Shown in pieces: positions 21,700 through 27,593 of a stretch of DNA of 27,593 nucleotides (positions are counted from its first letter, which is position 1; each line of letters starts with the position of its first letter). The notes under the pieces are model-generated. The model ran no database searches and had not been told where the DNA came from. It saw only the letters and a list, made by a program, of their open reading frames with translations. Position numbers and translations under genes: made by a program. Source of the stretch: DASSTJ01 sp035707965 (GTDB taxonomy: Bacteria > Actinomycetota > Actinomycetes > Actinomycetales > Angustibacteraceae); assembly GCA_035707965.1 (NCBI GenBank), contig DASSTJ010000213.1:1-27593 (forward strand), in the 5' to 3' direction.

Positions 21700-21776
21700 T
21701 GGCGACCCCGACCGGACTCGAACCGGCGACCTCCGCCGTGACAGGGCGGCGCTCTAACCAACTGAGCTACGGGGCC
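21700..21776 (-). tRNA. tRNA-Asp (GTC)
   Basis: The minus strand begins GGCCCCG, has the D-arm AGCTCAGTTGGTTAGAGC, the anticodon loop CTGTCAC (GTC), the T-loop GGTTCGAGTCC and closes with CGGGGTC, discriminator G and an encoded CCA at 21700-21702. The acceptor has one G·U pair. Confidence 0.96.
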
Positions 21777-21819
21777 TTGGTGGTGCAGTGCCGCCCGATC
21801 CTACCGGCAGCAGACGGGG

Positions 21820-21892
21820 TACCCCCAACGGGATTCGAACCCGCGCTGCCGCCTTGAAAGGGCGGAGTCCTAGGCCGCTAGACGATGGGGGC
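21820..21892 (-). tRNA. tRNA-Glu (TTC)
   Basis: The minus strand begins GCCCCCA, has the anticodon loop CTTTCAA (TTC), the T-loop GGTTCGAATCC, and closes with TGGGGGT and discriminator A. The next bases are CCC, so CCA is not encoded, unlike the Asp and Phe genes beside it. It is the first gene of the Glu-Asp-Phe cluster on this strand, spaced 43 and 25 bp from its neighbours. Confidence 0.95.
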
Positions 21893-22036
21893 GCCGTGAC
21901 GCCTCCGGACGTGCCAGCGTCGCAGGACGCCGTTCAGCATAGGGGACGCCCACGCCAACCTCCAAAACGCCGACCAGCGTGCTCGACGCAGCGGGCGCGC
22001 ACGGCGTTGCTCGTGCCCATCGGCGACACTGGCGGC

Positions 22037-22393
22037 GTGGTCGAGATGAGCGAGGACGAGTTCGAGGACGCGGTGGGCGACGCCCTGGACGCCGTTCCCG
22101 CCCGGCTCACCGACCTCATGGACAACGTCGTCGTGCTCGTCGAGGAGGAGCCGCCCGAGGGTGAGCCGCACGACCTGCTCGGCCTCTACGAGGGCACGCC
22201 GCTGACCGAGCGTGACTCGTGGTGGGCGGCCGGCTCGCTGCCCGACCGCATCTTCGTCTTCCGAGGGCCGACGCTGCGCCTGTGTGCCGACCGCGACGAG
22301 GTGGTGCACGAGGTCGCGGTCACGGTCGTGCACGAGATCGCTCACCACTTCGGCATCGATGACGCGCGGCTGCACGAGCTGGGCTGGAGCTGA
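22037..22393 (+). CDS. Small zincin metallopeptidase-family protein
   Basis: A 118-residue protein of the minimal metallopeptidase (Zincin_1/DUF1025) family. VEMSEDEFEDAVGDALDAVP opens the family. MDNVVVLVEEEPP near 28-40, LLGLYEGTPLTER near 47-59 and the zinc motif HEIAHHFGIDDARLHELGW at 99-117 follow; His99, Glu100 and His103 are the HExxH residues. The peptide substrate is unknown. The GTG at 22037 fits the family N terminus better than the ATG at 22046. It has no Shine-Dalgarno, but GACACT lies exactly six bases upstream, as for purF, so the mRNA may be leaderless. The gene is near, but opposite to, the tRNA cluster. Confidence 0.88.
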   Translation: MVEMSEDEFEDAVGDALDAVPARLTDLMDNVVVLVEEEPPEGEPHDLLGLYEGTPLTERDSWWAAGSLPDRIFVFRGPTLRLCADRDEVVHEVAVTVVHEIAHHFGIDDARLHELGWS

Positions 22394-22445
22394 CCGTCGG
22401 CCAGCAGGCCCGTGTCAAGCCAGCAGCCAGGCGCCGCCCTAGGCG

Positions 22446-22507
22446 GAACTTGGTCAACCTTGTGTACGGGAAGCAGGCTCTTCGCGTACACAAGGTTGAC
22501 CAAGTTC
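22446..22507. terminator. 23-bp perfect inverted repeat between convergent genes
   Basis: 22446-22468 (starting GAACTTGGTCAACC) is the exact reverse complement of 22485-22507. The 16-bp centre adds four more pairs, GAAG with CTTC, beyond a G·G mismatch. The arms are near 50% GC, far below the surroundings. It sits between the metallopeptidase stop (22393) and the topoisomerase stop (22543), which converge, so it may terminate both. There is no T-tract, so a REP-like or MITE-like origin is also possible. Confidence 0.6.
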
Positions 22508-22542
22508 GACGAAGGGGGCGGTCGCGAGGCCGGCCGGGGGCG

Positions 22543-23610
22543 TCAGGCGGCGCGACGGGCGGCTCCGCTCCGAGCCGCCCGCGCGTGCGCCTCCGGTGCG
22601 GTGCGCAGCATGGCGAGGACCGCCTTCTCCATGGCGCCGTGGGTGGCTGGCTGCCCCTCGTGCACCCCCGACCCCAGCCGCCGCAACGCCGACTCCACGG
22701 TGATGCCGTCCTCGAAGAGGTCGATGACGCGGGGGTCCACGTACGACGACCGTGCCACCGCCGGGGTGTTGCCCAGGTAGTCGGAGACTTCCCGCATGGC
22801 CCGTGCGACCGCACGCCTGCGAGCCGTGGGGGTGTCGGCGACGTGCGTGGAGACGGCGAGCGCCACCGCGGCGAGCACCGTTCCGTGCCAGGTGCGGAAG
22901 TCCTTCGCCGAGAACTCGCCCCCGACGACCTGCTTGACGTACTCGTTGATGTCGCCGCTGGTGACGTCGACCCAGGAACGGCCCTGCTTGTAGGCGAGCA
23001 GCTCGTCACCGCCGCCGCGGCGACGACGCAGCAGCTGGACGGCGTCGAGGACCGCCGGGTCTGCGACCGCGACGAGGCGGTGCTGCCCGGACTTGGCGGT
23101 GTACTCGAAGACGATCTGGTTGCCCTCGATCCGCACGTGCTCCTTGCGGATCGTCGCGAGGCCGTAGCTGCCGTTCTGCTCGGCGTAGGACTCCCCTCCG
23201 ATCCGGAAGAACCCGAGGTCGAGCAGGCGGAACGCCGTGGCGAGCGCCCGGTCGCGGGGCATGCCGTCCAACGCGAGGTGCTGCGTGACCCGCCGCCGGG
23301 CCCGTGGCAGGCGCGCGGCCATCTCGAGCATGCGGTCGTGCTTCTGCTTGTCCCGCAGCTCGCGCCACGCCGGGTGGTACAGGTACTGGCGGCGGCCGGC
23401 GTCGTCCGTCCCGACCGCCTGGATGTGCCCGTTGGGGTGCTGGCAGATCCACACGTCGTGCCACGCCGGCGGGATGACCAGGTCCTTGATGCGCGCCAGC
23501 ACCGCCGGGTCGGTGACGCGGTCCTCGCCGTCGAGGTAGCAGAACCCGCGCCCCTGCCGCCGGCGCGTCAGGCCGGGCTGCGAGGGCGAGACGGTACGGA
23601 GGCGCGGCAC
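22543..23610 (-). CDS. DNA topoisomerase IB (poxvirus type)
   Basis: A 355-residue type IB topoisomerase that nicks and reseals one DNA strand to relax supercoils. RRRQGRGFCYLDGEDRVTD near 16-34, IPPAWHDVWICQHPNGHIQA near 46-65 and YHPAWRELRDKQKHDRM near 78-94 form the N-terminal domain of the bacterial-poxvirus group. In the catalytic domain LGFFRIGGESYAE carries Arg136, EYTAKSGQHR carries Lys173, and SAKDFRTWHGT carries Arg239. ARSSYVDPRVID carries the nucleophile Tyr290. The start is taken as the GTG at 23610 because MPRLRTVSPSQPGL resembles the family N terminus; no strong Shine-Dalgarno is seen. It diverges from the GGDEF-EAL gene. Such enzymes are accessory in actinobacteria. Confidence 0.92.
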   Translation of the reverse strand: MPRLRTVSPSQPGLTRRRQGRGFCYLDGEDRVTDPAVLARIKDLVIPPAWHDVWICQHPNGHIQAVGTDDAGRRQYLYHPAWRELRDKQKHDRMLEMAARLPRARRRVTQHLALDGMPRDRALATAFRLLDLGFFRIGGESYAEQNGSYGLATIRKEHVRIEGNQIVFEYTAKSGQHRLVAVADPAVLDAVQLLRRRRGGGDELLAYKQGRSWVDVTSGDINEYVKQVVGGEFSAKDFRTWHGTVLAAVALAVSTHVADTPTARRRAVARAMREVSDYLGNTPAVARSSYVDPRVIDLFEDGITVESALRRLGSGVHEGQPATHGAMEKAVLAMLRTAPEAHARAARSGAARRAA

Positions 23611-23633
23611 CTCGGTATCGTCCGGCGCTCCGA

Positions 23634-23677
23634 CGTGCTCGGCAATTCGGTGGCCGAACACTTCTGTGCCGAGCACG
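23634..23677. promoter_or_regulatory. Nested inverted repeats in the topoisomerase/GGDEF-EAL divergent gap
   Basis: CGTGCTCGGCA (23634-23644) is the exact reverse complement of 23667-23677. Between them TTCGG-TGG-CCGAA (23646-23658) makes an inner hairpin. GATACT near 23715 is a possible -10 for the rightward gene. This could be a double operator, but no regulator is known. Confidence 0.35.
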
Positions 23678-23762
23678 GCACCACGCCCGGGCAGATGGTG
23701 GCAGTCTGGCCGGATACTGCCGGGGGACGACGGAGACGACGCCAGCTGGAGGGCGGGTGACC

Positions 23763-26105
23763 ATGCAGCCAGGGCAGTCGGGAGAGCCGTCTCCGCGGGC
23801 CGCACCGGCCTGTGTGCAGGGCACGGCCGCGACGCCCGCTGAGTGGCTGACCCGTCTCGTCGTGGCCCAGCGGTCGGTTGCCGAGGCGGGACCGGGGCCG
23901 GGGGAGGTGTTCGCCGCCCTGGCACGGGCCGGTTACGGGTTGGCCCCGGGCCACGTCGTCGTCGCCCAGTTCGACGGGCAGCGCCTCGTGGCGAGGGCGA
24001 CGGCAGGCGAGGGCAGCGCCATCGAGGTGGGCGACGTGATGCCGGTCGCCGGCACGCTCGCCGAGCTGTGCACGCGCACGGGTCAGACCACGCTGTGCCT
24101 CGACGCCGAGACCGACCCGCGCACCGACCGCGTCGCGAGCCGGCGCCTGCGAGCACGATCGTCGATCCACGTGGCGCTGCGCCACGGTGGCGTGACCTAC
24201 GGTGCCCTGTCCGTCATCTCCGCTGAGCCGCACGCCTTCACGCAGGAGGACGCCGACCGGGTGTCGATGCTGGGTCTCGTCGGCGGTGCGGCCATCGCGG
24301 CGGCCGAGACGTCGCTGGCCCTGGCAGGCGAGCGCCTCCAGCTGACCGCCGCCGAGAACGTCTCGGGCATGGGGCTGTGGCGGTGGAGCGTCGACGAGAA
24401 GTCACTCGCCTGGTCGTCCCGGATGTTCCAGATCGCCGGGGTCGACCCCGACGTCGTGCCGACGCTGGAGCTGTGGGTCTCGCTGCTGCATCCCGACGAC
24501 CGGCTGCTGTGCGACATGGCGTCTCACGCGCACGACGGTCCGGAGGGGCGCACCGAGCTGTTCCGGCTACGGGCACCGGACGGCACCTGGCGCGAGCTGC
24601 TCGGCTGGTCGCAGCCGGAGATGGACGGCGACCGGCTGGTGTCCGTGTTCGGCGCGACGGTCGACGTCACACGTCAGCGCAGCGCCGAGCGTGAGGTCGC
24701 CAGACTGGCCGTGCGCGACGGCCTGACCGGCTTGGCGAACCGCACGGTCGTCGACGAGCGCATCCGCCGAGCAGTGGCGTCGTTGCCTGCGGCGAGAGCA
24801 GCGGCGGGCGCCACCGAGCCGGCGAACGGACCGGTGGACGGCGAAGGGCAGCCGCAGGGCGCCCAGGTGCTGCCCTGCGTGGCGGTCCTGATGCTGGACC
24901 TGGACCGGTTCCAGCTCGTCAACGACACCCTGGGTCACCACCTGGGCGACAGCCTCCTCCTCGAGGTGGCGCGCCGCCTCAGCGACGCCCTGGAGCCGGT
25001 GGACGGCACGGACCACGCCAGCACCGTGGGCCGCATCGGCGGCGACGAGTTCATCATCGTGCTGCCCTGGGTGGCGGGCGCGGACGCCGCCGTGGGGGTG
25101 GCGGAGTGGCTGCTCGGCCTCGTCAGCGCGCCGATGGACCTGCCGGACGCGTGCGGCCTGGTCTGCACGGCCAGCATCGGCCTCACCGTCGTGGCGGACT
25201 CGCACCACAGCGTGAGCGACCTCTTCCGTGAGGCCGAGCTCGCGATGTACGAGGCCAAGGGCTCCGGCCGTGGCGGTGTCGTGCTGTTCGACGACCGCAT
25301 GAGGGCCGCCGCTCAGCACCGCGTCGACACCGAGCTGCAGCTGCGGCTGGCCATCGACGAGGGCCGCGTGGTCGCCATGTACCAGCCGATCGTCTCGTTG
25401 CGCCACGGCGGCCTCGGACTGCCGACGGGCGGCACGGATCCCAGGGAGGGCGGCCAGCGGTCGGTCGCGGGCGTGGAGGCGCTCGTCCGGATCCGCCGGC
25501 CGGACGGCTCTCTGATGCAGCCGGCGGAGTTCATCGACGTGGCGGAGGAGACGGGACTCGTCGTCCAGATCGACCGGTGGATGCTGCGCGAAGCCATGAG
25601 CCAGCTGGAGGAGTGGACGGCCTGCGGCGTCGAGCACATGTGCGTCTCGGTCAACGTCGCGGCGCGCACCCTCGCCCAGCTCGACTTCGCCGAGTACGTG
25701 CTGCAGGTGCTGGACGAGCACCACATCGACCCGTCCCGGCTGCTCATCGAGCTCACCGAGAGCAGCCTGGTGCCGGGCGGCTCCGTTGCCCAGGACGCGA
25801 TGGTGCGACTGAAGCAGGCCGGGATCGCCACGGTCATCGACGACTTCGGCACCGGGTACTCGTCCCTGGCCTACCTGCAGCACCTGCCGGTGAGCCTGGT
25901 GAAGATCGACCGGTCGTTCGTGAGCCGCCTCGGCAGCTCTGTTCCGGCGTCCGCCATCGTGCGTGCGGTCATCGACCTCGCGCACGCGCACGGGCACGCC
26001 GTCACCGCGGAGGGCGTGGAGACGGAAGAGCAGGCGGACCTGCTGCGCAGCATGGGGTGCGACAACGCCCAGGGTTGGCTCTTCGGCCGCCCTGAGCTGC
26101 CGTAG
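23763..26105 (+). CDS. GAF-PAS-GGDEF-EAL cyclic-di-GMP turnover protein
   Basis: A 780-residue cytoplasmic signalling protein with no TM segment. A GAF domain (about 25-190) and a PAS fold (about 198-315, LWRWSVDEKSLAWSSRMFQI and LLHPDDR) are sensors. The diguanylate cyclase domain (about 325-500) has an intact signature at 426-430 (RIGGDEF). The EAL phosphodiesterase domain (about 525-775) has E572-A-L (GVEALVRIRR), NVAARTL, ELTESS, IDDFGTGYSS, KIDRSF and AEGVET, so its metal and catalytic residues are all present. Both activities look possible. The product-inhibition RxxD before GGDEF is replaced by DHAS. Two low-complexity insertions occur, one early in GGDEF (about 345-372) and one early in EAL. 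GGAGGG at 23748-23753 supports the ATG at 23763 over the GTG at 23757. It converges with the helicase gene. Confidence 0.94.
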   Translation: MQPGQSGEPSPRAAPACVQGTAATPAEWLTRLVVAQRSVAEAGPGPGEVFAALARAGYGLAPGHVVVAQFDGQRLVARATAGEGSAIEVGDVMPVAGTLAELCTRTGQTTLCLDAETDPRTDRVASRRLRARSSIHVALRHGGVTYGALSVISAEPHAFTQEDADRVSMLGLVGGAAIAAAETSLALAGERLQLTAAENVSGMGLWRWSVDEKSLAWSSRMFQIAGVDPDVVPTLELWVSLLHPDDRLLCDMASHAHDGPEGRTELFRLRAPDGTWRELLGWSQPEMDGDRLVSVFGATVDVTRQRSAEREVARLAVRDGLTGLANRTVVDERIRRAVASLPAARAAAGATEPANGPVDGEGQPQGAQVLPCVAVLMLDLDRFQLVNDTLGHHLGDSLLLEVARRLSDALEPVDGTDHASTVGRIGGDEFIIVLPWVAGADAAVGVAEWLLGLVSAPMDLPDACGLVCTASIGLTVVADSHHSVSDLFREAELAMYEAKGSGRGGVVLFDDRMRAAAQHRVDTELQLRLAIDEGRVVAMYQPIVSLRHGGLGLPTGGTDPREGGQRSVAGVEALVRIRRPDGSLMQPAEFIDVAEETGLVVQIDRWMLREAMSQLEEWTACGVEHMCVSVNVAARTLAQLDFAEYVLQVLDEHHIDPSRLLIELTESSLVPGGSVAQDAMVRLKQAGIATVIDDFGTGYSSLAYLQHLPVSLVKIDRSFVSRLGSSVPASAIVRAVIDLAHAHGHAVTAEGVETEEQADLLRSMGCDNAQGWLFGRPELP

Positions 26106-26112
26106 CGCGGGC

Positions 26113-27593
26113 TCAGCCAGCCCGGCGGGACGTGGGCCGTGGCGGTCGACGCGACGTGCCCTGACGCTGCGGACGGTTCTCGCCGCGTCGCTGCGGCCGG
26201 CCGTCCGCTCGTCGCTGGGGCCGGCTCTCCGCCCGGTGCTCGGACCGGTCGGACCAGCTGCCGGCACGGCTGTCGGGCCGCTGCTCGCGCTGGTGCTCGC
26301 GGCGAGGCCGGCCGTCCGTGTCCCGACGTCCGCGCCGAGGGCCGCTGCGGCGCACCGGCTTCGGCGGGAAGAGCTCGTGCTCTTCGACCTTGACGCCGGA
26401 CGGCTCGGCGCCCCCGGTGACGTCGTGCACGAGCTGGTCGCGTGGCCCGACGGGCACCGCGGTGGCGGTGACGCCGGCTGATCCGGTGAGCCGTTCCATG
26501 GTGCGCCGCTGGTGCGGCAGCGCGAGCGTGATGACGGTGCCCTGCTCGCCGGCTCGGGCGGTGCGGCCGGCGCGGTGCAGGTAGTCCTTGTGGTCGGCTG
26601 GCGGGTCCACCTGCAGGACGAGGCCGACATCGTCGACGTGGATGCCGCGGGCCGCGACGTCGGTGGCGACCAGGACGGGCACGTGGCCGTCGCGGAAGGC
26701 CGACAGCGTTCGGTTGCGGGCGCCCTGCGGCAGCCCCCCGTGCAGCGCCGCTGCCCGGACGCCCTGCTCGCGCAGCTGGGCCGCCACGCGGTCGGCGCCC
26801 AGCTTGGTGCGCACGAACACGACGGTGCGGCCGCGGCGCGCGGCGAGGGCCGTGGTCAACGGCCCCTTGTGCGCGGGCTTCACCAGCCACACGTGGTGCG
26901 ACATGGTCGACACGGTGGCGCCCGCGTCGTTCGTGGCGTGCTGCACCGGGTCGTGCAGGTACCGGCGCACGATCTGCTCGACGTCCCCGTCGAGGGTCGC
27001 CGAGAAGAGCAGGCGCTGGCCGGAGGTGGGCATCTGGTCGAGCAGCGCGCACACGTCGGGCAGGAAGCCCATGTCGCACATCTGGTCGGCCTCGTCGAGC
27101 ACGAGGACCTCGACCGACGACAGGTGGCAGCTGCCCCGCTGCACCAGGTCGGTGAGGCGCCCCGGGGTGGCGACGAGGACGTCGACGCCGCGGTCGAGCG
27201 CGTGGATCTGCTTCTGGTAGGGAAGCCCGCCGGCCACCAGCTTGATGCGCACACCGAGAACGTGGGCGAGCGGCTCCAGGCTGTCGTGCACCTGCATGGC
27301 CAGCTCGCGGGTCGGCACGAGCACGATGCCGCGGGGGTGCCGCGACTCGCTGCGGCGGCTCGCGAGACGGGTCAGGAGCGGCAGCCCGAAGGCGAGGGTC
27401 TTGCCGGAGCCGGTCTGGGCCCGCCCCAGGACGTCGCGGCCCGAGAGGGCGTCGGGGATCGTGGCGCTCTGGATCGGGAAAGCGGTGGTGAGGCCGTCTC
27501 GCGCGAGCCGGTCGACGAGCTGGCCCGGGAGGCCGAGGTCGGCGAAGCGGAGGGCGGGGGTCGTCGTCTCGGTGGACGACGGGGCGGCGGGGG
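26113..27593 (-). CDS. DEAD-box RNA helicase, 5' end outside the window
   Basis: About 490 codons of an ATP-dependent RNA helicase; the first residues lie beyond the right edge. Reading on the minus strand, the Q motif (FADLGLPGQLV...FPIQSATIP), Walker A AQTGSGKT, PTREL, TPGR, LDEAD, the SAT motif, VFVRTK, ATDVAARGIHVDDV and HRAGRTARAG are all present in order, so both RecA-like domains are complete. The C-terminal tail of about 75 residues is very basic and repetitive (RPQRRADGRPQRRGENRPQ) and probably binds RNA non-specifically, as in RhlE/CsdA-like proteins. Likely roles are ribosome assembly or mRNA decay. The stop lies seven bases from that of the convergent GGDEF-EAL gene. Confidence 0.93.
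   Translation of the reverse strand, partial: PAAPSSTETTTPALRFADLGLPGQLVDRLARDGLTTAFPIQSATIPDALSGRDVLGRAQTGSGKTLAFGLPLLTRLASRRSESRHPRGIVLVPTRELAMQVHDSLEPLAHVLGVRIKLVAGGLPYQKQIHALDRGVDVLVATPGRLTDLVQRGSCHLSSVEVLVLDEADQMCDMGFLPDVCALLDQMPTSGQRLLFSATLDGDVEQIVRRYLHDPVQHATNDAGATVSTMSHHVWLVKPAHKGPLTTALAARRGRTVVFVRTKLGADRVAAQLREQGVRAAALHGGLPQGARNRTLSAFRDGHVPVLVATDVAARGIHVDDVGLVLQVDPPADHKDYLHRAGRTARAGEQGTVITLALPHQRRTMERLTGSAGVTATAVPVGPRDQLVHDVTGGAEPSGVKVEEHELFPPKPVRRSGPRRGRRDTDGRPRREHQREQRPDSRAGSWSDRSEHRAESRPQRRADGRPQRRGENRPQRQGTSRRPPRPTSRRAG

Noticed and set aside
21598..21892. Integration site of a mobile element at the tRNA cluster
   Set aside because: All three tRNA genes are complete, no integrase gene or duplicated tRNA 3' end is seen on either side.
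24567..26630. Open frame of about 687 codons on the minus strand
   Set aside because: It is antisense to the GGDEF-EAL gene, whose motifs are complete.

Overview
The window is chromosomal DNA from a very GC-rich actinobacterium (Actinomycetota). The evidence is the GC-rich third positions throughout, frequent GTG starts, a nearly canonical BldC, a DUF3073 protein, a Fe-S type PurF with a propeptide, and the gene order purF-purM-DUF3073-valine/leucine dehydrogenase-hypothetical-bldC, which I recognise from Streptomyces and relatives. The genus cannot be fixed from the sequence alone. There is no sign of plasmid, phage or transposase genes.

Left part (1-5.9 kb): a truncated TesB-like thioesterase, a bacterial SCP-like protein, and a block (VOC protein, AceE/transketolase-like enzyme, 1-aminocyclopropane-1-carboxylate (ACC) deaminase, GntR regulator). 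This block separates the SCP-like gene from purF, which I remember as close neighbours in other actinobacteria. The gntR-acdS-E1-like order on the minus strand could be an ACC catabolic unit: the deaminase makes 2-oxobutyrate, a possible substrate of the thiamine-diphosphate enzyme. Core part (6.2-13.4 kb): a small membrane protein, purF and purM (first and fifth steps of de novo purine synthesis), DUF3073, the branched-chain amino acid dehydrogenase, a conserved hypothetical, bldC and a DUF3817 membrane protein.

Right part (13.4-27.6 kb): a YdeI-like protein, a two-TM membrane protein, a hemerythrin protein with a Rho-N-like tail, a tetR-glpD operon divergent from an alkyl-DHAP-synthase-like FAD oxidase, a YciO/Sua5 protein, a TPR protein, a secreted LamG protein, a tRNA cluster (Glu, Asp, Phe), a small zincin metallopeptidase, a type IB topoisomerase, a GAF-PAS-GGDEF-EAL cyclic-di-GMP protein, and a DEAD-box RNA helicase cut by the right edge.

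The least explained material is intergenic. (1) A palindrome with core CGTTTCGCGCGAAACG recurs at exact 42-bp steps in two separate gaps. (2) A 65-bp element with inverted ends occurs three times in two gaps. (3) A 23-bp perfect inverted repeat, AT-rich for this genome, sits between two convergent genes. (4) A pair of AT-rich direct repeats 31 bp apart lies upstream of bldC. Several genes without a Shine-Dalgarno carry a -10-like hexamer 6-8 nt before the start codon, suggesting leaderless transcripts.
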